NCBI GenBank assembly: GCA_007130415.1
Contig: SLSN01000013.1
Coordinates: forward strand, 1-14,240
Source of the DNA: Patescibacteria group bacterium
GTDB taxonomy: Bacteria > Patescibacteriota > Dojkabacteria > SC72 > T1SED10-24
DNA length: 14,240 nt
Direction of reading: 5' to 3'
Below the pieces are notes generated by a model. The model was not told the DNA's origin, ran no database searches, and saw nothing but the letters and a program-made list of their open reading frames with translations. A program made the position numbers and the translations under genes. Below, one piece after another: positions 6,561-13,320 of the stretch; positions within the stretch are counted from its first letter, which is position 1, and each line of letters begins with the position of its first letter.

Positions 6561-6875
6561 ATGGAAAAAATTGAAAAAATGAGACAACAAGATATCGGTC
6601 GCTTTAAAGCACAAGCCATTGAAACTTCGTTGGATATTGTAGAAAGTGTTAAAAATGGTGAAACTCAAATGAAACAAAAAGATGAGCTAGAAACTCTGCA
6701 TATGGAAAAAATTCTGGAATATCTACCCGAAGATGTTGATATATTGTACCTAGAAGAAGAAAAAGCTATATATAGAGAGAAAGGTTTAGGTGATGAAGAA
6801 AAACCTTTAATATGGGGCGAGTATGAAATTAAAAGATATATTAAAAAATTAAAAAAAGGGAAAATATGGAAATAA
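6561..6875 (+). CDS. Hypothetical protein, paralogue of the 4355-4720 product
   Basis: 104 residues, charged and mainly helical, with a lysine-rich C-terminus. Residues 48-100 align with residues 56-105 of the 121-aa protein downstream of dut: KILE-x-LP-x-x-V at 50-59, R72, W85, Y93 and KL at 96-97 coincide. N-terminal halves do not obviously match. A weak Shine-Dalgarno (AAGG) lies 5 nt upstream of the ATG. It follows the repeat protein by 6 nt and overlaps the MBL gene by 10 nt, so translation of the three is likely coupled. No enzymatic motif is evident. Confidence 0.68.
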   Translation: MEKIEKMRQQDIGRFKAQAIETSLDIVESVKNGETQMKQKDELETLHMEKILEYLPEDVDILYLEEEKAIYREKGLGDEEKPLIWGEYEIKRYIKKLKKGKIWK

Positions 6876-7396
6876 TACAAATAAAAGTAGGACAATTAGA
6901 TACAAACTGTTATATTTTAAAAGCAAAAAAAGAAGCTATCATCGTTGACCCTGGAGGGGACACTGAAAAAATACTTGAAAAGATAGAGGATCAGGATGTG
7001 ATAATAGTTAATACCCATTACCATTTTGACCACACTACAGCAAACGATGATTTAAAGAAAAAACTTAATGCCAAAATTTTAATTCATGAAAGTGAAAAAG
7101 AGTATATAGATTTTGAGGCCGACAAGTTTCTAAAGGAAGGAGATGAATTGGAAATAGATGGCAAAAAGTTAAAAGTTATTAACACCCCTGGACACAGTGA
7201 AGGTAGCATTTGTTTACTTGGTGACAATTTTGCCTTAACAGGGGACACTCTCTTTGATGGAGGTTACGGCAGGACAGATTTACCAGGAGGGGAACCAGCA
7301 GCAATGTTTAAATCTTTAAATAGACTCAATGAAATACTTAAAAACGACATGACTATTTATCCCGGACATGGAGAACCTTTTGTTTGGGCAGAGTAG
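6866..7396 (+). CDS. MBL-fold metallo-hydrolase (glyoxalase II-like)
   Basis: A 176-residue cytoplasmic metallo-beta-lactamase-fold hydrolase of the short glyoxalase II-like class; substrates in the class include S-lactoyl thiols and other thioesters. It carries TNCYIL (13-18), IIVDPGG (25-31), the metal-binding THYHFDH (50-56: H51, H53, D55, H56), PGH (108-110, H110), GDTLF (126-130, D127) and YPGHGE (165-170, H168), so the full dinuclear metal set is present. It lacks the long C-terminal domain of true glyoxalase II, so the exact substrate is not determined. The start at 6866 lies inside the upstream gene (10-nt overlap), preceded by AAAGGG, the best Shine-Dalgarno in the window. It ends 44 nt before the next gene, which has its own promoter-like element. 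Confidence 0.9.
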   Translation: MEIIQIKVGQLDTNCYILKAKKEAIIVDPGGDTEKILEKIEDQDVIIVNTHYHFDHTTANDDLKKKLNAKILIHESEKEYIDFEADKFLKEGDELEIDGKKLKVINTPGHSEGSICLLGDNFALTGDTLFDGGYGRTDLPGGEPAAMFKSLNRLNEILKNDMTIYPGHGEPFVWAE

Positions 7397-7405
7397 TTTT
7401 CAATA

Positions 7406-7414
7406 TGCTAGAAT
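7406..7414 (+). promoter_or_regulatory. Extended -10 promoter element upstream of 7441 gene
   Basis: TGCTAGAAT: the TGn extension followed by TAGAAT, one mismatch to TATAAT. A start near 7421 would leave a leader of about 20 nt. No -35 match is seen at 17 nt. GAGGG immediately precedes the ATG, too close for a normal Shine-Dalgarno. The same TGC-TA pattern recurs before the 13321 gene. Confidence 0.45.
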
Positions 7415-7440
7415 AGAGAAATATATTTCAAACTAGAGGG

Positions 7441-8187
7441 ATGAAAAGAAAAATTATTATTTTTGCACTTCTTTCAGTTCTTGTCGCTTTTGTGGTTTTT
7501 GTGTCTTCAAATCAAGAATATAGCGATGCTATGAGCGTTAGAGAATACAATAGGCTAGATAAAAAAACTAAACAAGAAGTTGAAGTAATCGGCAAAATTA
7601 AATCTATTTCTTTCGAAACCTTTACTATTGTTGATTTAGAATTCCCTGAAGATAAATTAGTATATACTTTTGAAAAAGAGAAAATATCTTTAAAGAGTTA
7701 CTCTCTCGGGGATACAGTTTTGGTTAAAAGTCACGACAAAAAGGATGATACTGATATGGAAGCTACGAATATAATGGAAATGAATATCAATAGAGCACTA
7801 AAGCATTTGGAAAACAGGAAGCCTTTACTCAAACCAAGCAAGGCAGAAGATACATCAGAAGGAGCTCTCAGGATTAAATTGGAAAACATTGGTAAAAAAA
7901 CAGTTAATTACAAAGAACTCTATGATGAAAATTTTGGATACTCTTTGGTATACAAATTAAATAACAAAACATACCCATTCCAACCTGTAGAAGATTTTGG
8001 TACTATCGCACCAGGGGAGATAATGAAAGTTAATTTCCCAATTGACATTAACATGATTTCTGAGATGGAAAAAGGGGAAAACATTGTTACTTTCATTTGG
8101 GGACAAAAATCTTTGTACGATGAAGATTTTAAAACTATTCTTGAATCAGAGCCAATAGAAATAATTTTAGGAGAAAAAAGTACATAA
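7441..8187 (+). CDS. Signal-anchored protein with OB-like domain, hypothetical
   Basis: 248 residues. A basic start (MKRK) and a hydrophobic stretch (4-22) form a signal anchor or uncleaved signal; no lipobox Cys is seen. Residues about 45-112 (EVEVIGKI..., TIVDLEF, LVYTFEKE, YSLGDTVLVKS) read as a five-strand OB-like barrel, reminiscent of CcmE-type or NfeD-type folds, but without the CcmE haem-binding His motif. Residues 140-245 look like an immunoglobulin-like beta domain, with ALRIKLENIGKKTVNY and TIAPGEIMKVNF similar to surface beta-sandwich modules. It is probably extracytoplasmic. The DUF5665 gene follows after 17 nt. Function unknown. Confidence 0.7.
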   Translation: MKRKIIIFALLSVLVAFVVFVSSNQEYSDAMSVREYNRLDKKTKQEVEVIGKIKSISFETFTIVDLEFPEDKLVYTFEKEKISLKSYSLGDTVLVKSHDKKDDTDMEATNIMEMNINRALKHLENRKPLLKPSKAEDTSEGALRIKLENIGKKTVNYKELYDENFGYSLVYKLNNKTYPFQPVEDFGTIAPGEIMKVNFPIDINMISEMEKGENIVTFIWGQKSLYDEDFKTILESEPIEIILGEKST

Positions 8188-8204
8188 ATTTAACAATTAA
8201 ACTT

Positions 8205-8489
8205 ATGCAAGAAGACAACATGAACACAGTCAATCAGAAACTAAACGAAATATCCTCCAAGATGGAAAAAGCTCAAATAGCTGAATACATACAACTTGTA
8301 AAAAATCCAAGAAGGATGCTTTTTATTAATTTTATATCAGGCTTAGCGAGAGGTTTGGGCTTAGCTATAGGTTTTTTTGTGCTCGGTGCTGTTATGGTAT
8401 GGATGCTAGGTAGACTTGCCGTTTGGAACATTCCAATAGTAGGGGATTATATTACAGAAATAGTTAAAATTGTTATGGAACAGTTATAG
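8205..8489 (+). CDS. DUF5665 family membrane protein
   Basis: 94 residues. A coiled or charged N-terminus (1-25), then EYIQLVKNPRRMLFINFISG (27-46), a glycine-rich TM helix (about 47-68) and WNIPIVGDYITEIVKIV (74-90). This layout (Y-x-x-L-x-N-P-R-R, N-F-x-x-G-x-x-R-G-x-G, N-I-P-x-x-G-D) matches DUF5665, a small bacterial membrane family of unknown role. ATG 8220, five residues in, is an alternative start. It is probably co-transcribed with the 7441 gene. Its stop overlaps the convergent 8484-10004 gene by 6 nt. Confidence 0.85.
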   Translation: MQEDNMNTVNQKLNEISSKMEKAQIAEYIQLVKNPRRMLFINFISGLARGLGLAIGFFVLGAVMVWMLGRLAVWNIPIVGDYITEIVKIVMEQL

Positions 8490-10004
8490 ATCCAGTTGTT
8501 CAAACAAACCCTCTATTTCTCTAAATTTTTCTCGAAGCTGATCAAGTATACTTTCTCTCGTTGGTGCAACAGTTTCAATTTCTTCAATTTCAATATCACC
8601 TATTAGAAATGCAAATACATCTTCATCCTCAACAAACTCGTAAACGTCATTTGTGTGAGCATCAACAAAAGCTTGATAAGCTATACCTGCAGAATCTGCT
8701 GGTATTACGGTAAGCTTCCAATAAAGTCTTTGATCTCTAATAAATGGTAAAGGTTCTACAGAACCAAATCTGTTCCAATCGACAATAGGATTTGAACGTC
8801 TAACGTAATCTGCAGATTTAACAGGACCTGTCAGGATTTGATCTTCTGGAAGTTCAAATATTTCGATTTCTCCTGTTTTAGCATCTATAACAAAAATTTT
8901 AAAAATACCATGACTCTCACCGTATGGTTCTGCACTTATAAACCACTTTAATCCTTCATCCGTATCCATCAGATATGGTTGCCTATTAACTCTAGGCCCC
9001 ACATCACTCACATCTTGAATCTGAATCTGATCTTCGTGTATAAAAAGCTTGTTTATAATCCCAAGATAAAATTCATAAGCCTGTGTATAAATTCTTGCCA
9101 ATCTTTCAGGAAAAATTCTGTTTTCTGAAAGGACAGGGTGCTCTAAAGCCTCCTCAGGAGAAAGTAAATCAATATCACCATCAGTATCTACAACAAAAAC
9201 TCCTTCAAATTCTGGAACAGCATAAAGAATCCCATATTTCATATGATAAGAATATGAAATTGCTCCCAAACAAGTTAATATTTCTCCATCATCAACTAAA
9301 TAGTATGGATCATCTAATGTTACAAAGTACCTATAACGATAAATATTCCAAAAAAGGTTATCTGTAATATACATACCCTCTCCTATTTCCATGTCCTCCC
9401 AAACATTTTCAGAATTCCTAGATTGCTCAGTAGCATTAACATAAACGACACCTTTGTTTTTATTTAAAAATTGAATTATAAAACCATCAGGGATTAATGG
9501 AAAAACCCAGCTCATATCATCTCCAACCAACGCTATATTCTCCGTACCCAATTTGTACTGACTAAGTTGCAATGAGTCTTTTGCATATCTCTGAGCAACA
9601 GAATAGGGCATTAATCGGAGATTTTCAGTAGATTCTGGAAGATTTTCACGAAAAGAATACTCTATATTTTCTGTAATATGGACATTTTTAAACCAATTCG
9701 AGAAAACAAGACCAAGAATCAGGAGAAATACAAACAAAACAGGGAGTAAAACAGTATTTGTTGTTGTATCTATAGTCTCGATATTACCATCATTAACCCT
9801 AACTTCCATCTTACGATTTAAAGAAGGGATTCTCTTTAAAACAAGGTAATATATTAATGCTGTAAGAATTGCTACTTGGAAAATAACGGGGTTTAGATAG
9901 AAAAACATCACAAAATCATGGAACCAAGCTCTAAAATAGAAGAGTAATAAACCAAGAACAATTATCAATACTAGAGTTTTAGCGTGCTTTTTAAATAAAT
10001 CCAT
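8484..10004 (-). CDS. Large membrane protein with three TM helices and PepSY-like external domain, hypothetical
   Basis: 506 residues. Three TM helices are predicted (about 9-26, 37-57 and 84-104), then an external region of about 390 residues. The external part repeats a beta-rich pattern: GVFVVDTDGDIDLLSPEEA near 267-285, GIFKIFVIDAKTGEIEIFE near 366-384, and AYQAFVDAHTNDVYEFV near 441-457. These strand-turn-strand motifs with D-x-x-T/D-G resemble PepSY-like modules; I infer at least two or three. No catalytic motif is visible. The C-terminus (about 480-506) is a charged helix. It ends an operon with the HD phosphohydrolase (12-nt gap) and the FISUMP protein. A role in envelope assembly or sensing is speculative. 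Confidence 0.7.
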   Translation of the reverse strand: MDLFKKHAKTLVLIIVLGLLLFYFRAWFHDFVMFFYLNPVIFQVAILTALIYYLVLKRIPSLNRKMEVRVNDGNIETIDTTTNTVLLPVLFVFLLILGLVFSNWFKNVHITENIEYSFRENLPESTENLRLMPYSVAQRYAKDSLQLSQYKLGTENIALVGDDMSWVFPLIPDGFIIQFLNKNKGVVYVNATEQSRNSENVWEDMEIGEGMYITDNLFWNIYRYRYFVTLDDPYYLVDDGEILTCLGAISYSYHMKYGILYAVPEFEGVFVVDTDGDIDLLSPEEALEHPVLSENRIFPERLARIYTQAYEFYLGIINKLFIHEDQIQIQDVSDVGPRVNRQPYLMDTDEGLKWFISAEPYGESHGIFKIFVIDAKTGEIEIFELPEDQILTGPVKSADYVRRSNPIVDWNRFGSVEPLPFIRDQRLYWKLTVIPADSAGIAYQAFVDAHTNDVYEFVEDEDVFAFLIGDIEIEEIETVAPTRESILDQLREKFREIEGLFEQLDL

Positions 10005-10016
10005 ACCAAGATTCTA

Positions 10017-10571
10017 CTACAATCCCAATTCTTCATCAATAGATTGCATAGCCTCTAAACCTATCTGAACAAACTCTTCAAGAGAAAGACCTAAGTCTTC
10101 ACAGGTAGCTATTTGTTCTCTGTTTGCCCCTCTTGCAAAAGATTTTTCCTTAAACCTATTTAAAACAAAGGGAGTATCAATAGATTTAAGCTTTTTCTCC
10201 GGACTTACCAAAGCACAAGCCACTATCAAGCCCGTAAGAGGATCTACAGCATACAATGCCTTATCCAGTAAGTTCTTTCTTGGTAAATCATGGACCTCAT
10301 TATGCACTTTTACAGCATAAATAATATCTTTGGGAACGTCCAATTTTTCTAACATCTCAGCAGCAAGTAAACTATGCCTTTCCGGTTCATCCGCTGTTTT
10401 AGAATAGTCAAGGTCATGAAGCAAACCAGCAAAAGACCATTTTTCTTCATCTTCACCCAATTTAGTAGCTAAAGATTTCATAACAACTTCTGTTGCAAGA
10501 CAATGCTTTTGCAAGTTCGCATTCGAAACCTCTTTCTTTAAAACACTAAAAGCTTCTTGACGAGTAATCAT
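10017..10571 (-). CDS. HD-domain (HDIG-type) phosphohydrolase
   Basis: A 184-residue cytoplasmic HD-superfamily protein, a metal-dependent phosphohydrolase. It shows H23 in the first helix, LLHDLDY (50-56) with the H52-D53 pair, H66 (ERHS), VKVHNE (88-93) with H90, and DKALYAVDPLTGLIVACALV (103-122) with D110. This set matches small stand-alone HDIG proteins found widely in anaerobes and CPR genomes; their substrates (nucleotides or similar phosphates) are not known. It is the middle gene of a three-gene run, 15 nt after the FISUMP gene and 12 nt before the large membrane protein. Confidence 0.9.
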   Translation of the reverse strand: MITRQEAFSVLKKEVSNANLQKHCLATEVVMKSLATKLGEDEEKWSFAGLLHDLDYSKTADEPERHSLLAAEMLEKLDVPKDIIYAVKVHNEVHDLPRKNLLDKALYAVDPLTGLIVACALVSPEKKLKSIDTPFVLNRFKEKSFARGANREQIATCEDLGLSLEEFVQIGLEAMQSIDEELGL

Positions 10572-10586
10572 AATTTCAAAAAAGAA

Positions 10587-11330
10587 TTATTCCTCTATTT
10601 CCTCATTTATTTCTTCCTCAACCTCTACTTGTTTCTCTGACTCTTCAATAATTACTTCCTCTGTACTATTATTAAGTTCAATTCTATCCCCTTCCTTTAC
10701 ACAACGTACAGAAAAAGCATGTTCTGGACCAAAAAGGCTACGGGTTATTTCATTTGATTCAGAACGCATAGATCTATTCCAAGCAGGGCCACTATCTTGA
10801 GCAGTAGATGTCCAAAAGAAAGCAGCATTACCCAATTCGTAAAAATACCCCTCCACATACTGTCCTCCTGGTAATAAAGCGAGACCATATTCATCCAAAC
10901 CCTTAAATTCTACTTCCTCTTCGTTTAATTCCCAAAAATCCAAAGACTTCAACTTTGCACCAAACATTTCATCATCGTCTACATAACTTTCCAATTTTTG
11001 CCAATCTTCATCTGAAGGCAAAACCCAACCCTCGGGACAAGCTACAGAGGCTGCTTCCCAATCATATAATCTACCATATACTTCGCAATTTTCATCATCA
11101 TCTTCATAACACCAACTTTCACCAGCTGAGTATTCCGCCGTTTTCAAATTTTCAGCAAACCAAACTTGATCACCAATTTCAACGGTTTCATAAATATAAC
11201 CTTCTGCATCTTTCGGGACAGCTTCTCGTTCAAAAATTGATATATCTCCACCAATAAAAGTATAGTAACCCAAAAGGGCGAGCAATAAAAAGCCTAGGAC
11301 AAAAAGAACTATATTTCTTCTTTCTTTCAT
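10587..11330 (-). CDS. FISUMP-domain (Fibrobacter major paralogous domain) membrane-anchored protein
   Basis: 247 residues: an N-terminal TM anchor (about 7-26) and a FISUMP domain at about 46-212. Hallmarks are VEIGDQVWFAENLKT (50-64), CYEDDDENCEVYGRLYDW (74-91), WVLPSDEDWQKLE (102-114), GLALLPGG (149-156), FFWTST (171-176), and SVRCVKE (207-213). Cysteines C74, C82, C98 and C210 probably form disulfides outside the membrane. The domain is known from surface proteins in Fibrobacter and Bacteroidetes and is common in several uncultured lineages; its role is unclear. A glutamate-rich tail (about 224-247) follows. Its promoter gives an almost leaderless start. It begins a three-gene operon with the HD protein and the large membrane protein. 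Confidence 0.88.
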   Translation of the reverse strand: MKERRNIVLFVLGFLLLALLGYYTFIGGDISIFEREAVPKDAEGYIYETVEIGDQVWFAENLKTAEYSAGESWCYEDDDENCEVYGRLYDWEAASVACPEGWVLPSDEDWQKLESYVDDDEMFGAKLKSLDFWELNEEEVEFKGLDEYGLALLPGGQYVEGYFYELGNAAFFWTSTAQDSGPAWNRSMRSESNEITRSLFGPEHAFSVRCVKEGDRIELNNSTEEVIIEESEKQVEVEEEINEEIEE

Positions 11331-11339
11331 AAATTTGAA

Positions 11340-11368
11340 ATTATAATTTATTAATTACAATTTAACAA
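11340..11368 (-). promoter_or_regulatory. Sigma70-type promoter of the FISUMP-HD-membrane operon
   Basis: On the minus strand, TTGTTA (11363-11368, 4 of 6 to TTGACA), then exactly 17 nt, then a consensus TATAAT (11340-11345). The ATG at 11330 lies 9 nt after the -10, so the transcript would start about 3 nt before the ATG and carry almost no leader. Confidence 0.6.
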
Positions 11369-11383
11369 AATAGTTGGGAAAAA

Positions 11384-11704
11384 TCAAAACCTCTTTTTTT
11401 CTCTCTTTTGATTTCTAACCTCAAAATAATGTCTAGTAATACTACCAGCTATAACACCAATAAGAATAATGCCAAAGAACATTAAAAACATGCCCACAAT
11501 TCTGCCCTCTGTAGTCACAGGATAGATATCACCGTATCCCAGTGAAGTTAACGTAACCACAGACCACCATACAGCATCGAAAAAAGTTTCTACAAACTGA
11601 TTCTTTTCAGACTCAAAAATGAAAAAAAAGAAGCTACCGCAAAGAACTGTTAGTAAGGTAGCACTGCTGATTTTTAGAATACTTTCCCAATCACTATCTT
11701 GCAT
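11384..11704 (-). CDS. Two-TM potassium channel
   Basis: 106 residues of the ion_trans_2 (KcsA-like) class: TM1 at about 13-31, pore helix at about 42-54, selectivity filter TLTSLGYGD (51-59) and TM2 at about 69-90, with a short basic C-tail. The usual TVGYG filter reads SLGYG: Ser replaces the Thr that lines the innermost ion site and Leu replaces Val, changes that may modestly alter selectivity. No gating or ligand domain (RCK) follows, so it is a minimal channel. It would form a tetramer in the inner membrane. ATG 11704 is preferred because the ATG 4 nt upstream runs into a stop after four codons. A TGTTAGAGT element (11712-11720) places the transcript start at or next to this ATG. Confidence 0.9.
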   Translation of the reverse strand: MQDSDWESILKISSATLLTVLCGSFFFFIFESEKNQFVETFFDAVWWSVVTLTSLGYGDIYPVTTEGRIVGMFLMFFGIILIGVIAGSITRHYFEVRNQKREKKRF

Positions 11705-11711
11705 GCATAAA

Positions 11712-11720
11712 ACTCTAACA
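11712..11720 (-). promoter_or_regulatory. Extended -10 element of K+ channel gene, predicted leaderless
   Basis: Minus-strand TGTTAGAGT: a TGn extension plus TAGAGT (11712-11717). Seven bases separate it from the ATG at 11704, so the transcript would start at or one base before the start codon. No good -35 is seen. Confidence 0.45.
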
Positions 11721-11747
11721 TAAAAAAAAACTTTCTTAAAGACCCAA

Positions 11748-12377
11748 TTATTTTTTAACTATATAGCTCAAAATTTCCCAATACATCTTCATCCTCGCAT
11801 TAACTCCTTTTAAAAAGCCCAGTTTCTCTTCTTTTGTAACATGAGACATATTACTTAAAACTACTTTTTCTAATCTTAAATTCGTTTTTTTTATATGATT
11901 ATTTAAAGCAACTTCAACTCCAAAGCGTGCAACCTCTAAATTTGACATACCATTAAGAACAGAGGCTCGCAATGCCCTTTGACCAGAAAGTTTTGGAATC
12001 ATTTTTTGAGCTAAATCAGTAAAAACTCTTCCTTCTTCAAAAACCCCTATCGTTATATCCGCTCTGTCTTCTAAAACAGGATTTAAAAGAGCATTAACAT
12101 GTTTTTTCTTCAAACCTATTAAATCTGCATCTAGAAAAAGTAGTATATCAGCAGGACCATCATCTAAACCTACTTTCATAGCTCCTCCCTTACCCATATT
12201 TTCCTTCAAAGCAATAACTTCAACATCAAAACTTTTAGCTACTATTACAGTATCATCTTTGGAACCATCACTTACAACAATAATCTTCTTTATCTTATCA
12301 ACTTTTTTAAGAACAGAAAGAACATCACCTATGGTATTCTCCTCATTATATGCTGGTATAATTGCAACTATATTCAT
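11748..12377 (-). CDS. Family 2 glycosyltransferase
   Basis: 209 residues with a GT-A fold. IIPAYNEE (6-13) and VVSDGSKDDT (34-43, D37) bind the nucleotide sugar, NMGKGGAMKVGL (60-71) and LFLDADL (80-86) carry the metal-binding D-x-D (83-85), and KLSGQRALRA (129-138) is the GQR motif seen in dolichol-phosphate mannosyltransferase-like and glucosyl-phosphoglycerate synthase-like GT2 enzymes. Residues 175-209 are charged, without a clear TM helix. It would act at the cytoplasmic face on a lipid or small acceptor; the substrate cannot be read from sequence. It follows the superoxide reductase gene after 17 nt, so co-transcription is likely, although a weak GAGAAT lies 7 nt before its ATG. Confidence 0.9.
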   Translation of the reverse strand: MNIVAIIPAYNEENTIGDVLSVLKKVDKIKKIIVVSDGSKDDTVIVAKSFDVEVIALKENMGKGGAMKVGLDDGPADILLFLDADLIGLKKKHVNALLNPVLEDRADITIGVFEEGRVFTDLAQKMIPKLSGQRALRASVLNGMSNLEVARFGVEVALNNHIKKTNLRLEKVVLSNMSHVTKEEKLGFLKGVNARMKMYWEILSYIVKK

Positions 12378-12394
12378 TTTTTAAATTCTCAGCA

Positions 12395-12775
12395 TCAATT
12401 ATTAGCCCACAAACCATGGATATTACAATATTCACGAACTTTTGCAACTTCATAAGAACTGGCAAACTCCACTTTGGGTTCATCACCAGGTTTTAGAAAA
12501 ATCCTACAGGTTTTACCACTTTTGTAAATAACTTCAATCCATTCAATAAAATGCTCCTTTTTCATTGGATGTAGTTCTTCTCCAACCTTAACAACAGTTT
12601 TTCCCCCCTCCTCCACTAAAACAGGAACATGTTTTTCCTTCCCAACATCTTTATTCTTTTGCTCATTAAAATCCATTGGTTGACCACAACAGACTAACTC
12701 TCCTTGACCTGTATGCAAAACTTCAACTATATTCCCACAAATCTGACATTTATATATTTCTTTTAATTTTGTCAC
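12395..12775 (-). CDS. dfx: Desulfoferrodoxin, two-iron superoxide reductase
   Basis: Reduces superoxide to hydrogen peroxide without making oxygen, a typical oxygen defence of anaerobes. All ligands are present at the classic positions. Center I: C10, C13, C29, C30. Center II: H49, H69, H75, C117 and H120. The active-site E47-K48 pair is also intact (EKHVPV). Length (126 aa) matches Desulfovibrio desulfoferrodoxin. The start codon is GTG at 12775, with AGAGG only 2 nt upstream; no ATG lies earlier in frame. It is the first of a pair with the GT2 gene. The electron donor (rubredoxin or similar) is not in the window. Confidence 0.95.
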   Translation of the reverse strand: MTKLKEIYKCQICGNIVEVLHTGQGELVCCGQPMDFNEQKNKDVGKEKHVPVLVEEGGKTVVKVGEELHPMKKEHFIEWIEVIYKSGKTCRIFLKPGDEPKVEFASSYEVAKVREYCNIHGLWANN

Positions 12776-12822
12776 AACCTCTATTTCTAAATTTATTTAT
12801 ACATAATACACTACAACCTTTT

Positions 12823-13242
12823 TTATTTATACCCATTTTTCAAACCCAAACCTAAAGGCAACAAGATTAACATAATTAAAAATGCTATCAAAGGTTGTCC
12901 AAAACCACCTACATTACCTGTTAAATTAGACATCAAACAAATTAAAGAGCTATATCCGAAATAGCCTAAGGTGAAAAAAACAAAAAGTTGTCCCAAAGTT
13001 TTATCTTCTTTAAAAGGTTTGTTTTTAAAATAGCGAGAAGCAATATATATGCAAACTGCTGAAAAAAATAGAGAAAAGAATACTAAAAGTAAAAAGGGGG
13101 TTAGAACCAAAAAGCTAACTCCAGAAGCAAAAGCAAACGAAGGAACAAAAAAGAGGGCAACTATCGTACCTGAGAGCATTAAAATCGCAGGTAAAAGCAT
13201 TAAGTAACCTATAACTTTGGGTTTTACTGGATTGTTAAGCAT
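12823..13242 (-). CDS. Four-TM membrane protein, hypothetical
   Basis: 139 residues with four hydrophobic helices (about 12-34, 43-68, 83-105 and 116-134), a short basic N-terminus and a charged loop RYFKNKPFKEDK at 70-81. No family was recognised. Its -10 TGGTAGAAT lies 6 nt before the ATG, predicting a leaderless transcript (see promoter). dfx follows after 47 nt, which may contain its own -10 (TATTAT or TATAAA on the minus strand near 12789-12805), so whether the two share a transcript is open. Confidence 0.66.
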   Translation of the reverse strand: MLNNPVKPKVIGYLMLLPAILMLSGTIVALFFVPSFAFASGVSFLVLTPFLLLVFFSLFFSAVCIYIASRYFKNKPFKEDKTLGQLFVFFTLGYFGYSSLICLMSNLTGNVGGFGQPLIAFLIMLILLPLGLGLKNGYK

Positions 13243-13248
13243 AGTTAA

Positions 13249-13257
13249 ATTCTACCA
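13249..13257 (-). promoter_or_regulatory. Extended -10 promoter of 13242 gene, predicted leaderless
   Basis: Minus-strand TGGTAGAAT: a TGn extension plus TAGAAT (13249-13254). Exactly 6 nt (TTAACT) lie before the ATG at 13242, so the first transcribed base should be the A of the start codon. Same hexamer and same spacing as the mscS-like promoter. Confidence 0.55.
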
Positions 13258-13274
13258 CATAAAAAATAAATTTA

Positions 13275-13283
13275 TGCTATTAT
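13275..13283 (+). promoter_or_regulatory. Extended -10 promoter element upstream of 13321 gene
   Basis: TGCTATTAT: a TGn extension plus TATTAT, one mismatch to TATAAT. A start near 13290 would leave a leader of about 31 nt. An alternative is TTGAAC-17 nt-TATTCT further downstream, which would shorten the leader to about 3 nt. The sequence does not decide between them. Confidence 0.4.
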
Positions 13284-13320
13284 TGAACAATTAGAATTTT
13301 GTTGTTATTCTTTAAATACA

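Noticed and set aside
6204-6875. Possible toxin-antitoxin pair (two small adjacent genes)
   Set aside because: Neither protein shows a toxin or DNA-binding motif, one has an internal repeat, and the second is paralogous to a protein coupled to dUTPase.
9083-9367. Plus-strand open frame in the 506-aa gene; similar at 10955-11257 and 5029-5229
   Set aside because: All lie antisense within clear coding genes, with low-complexity Lys/Leu/His composition and no motif.
11704-11708. Alternative ATG upstream of the K+ channel start
   Set aside because: Reads ATG-CAT-GCA-AGA then TAG; it is not in frame with the channel.
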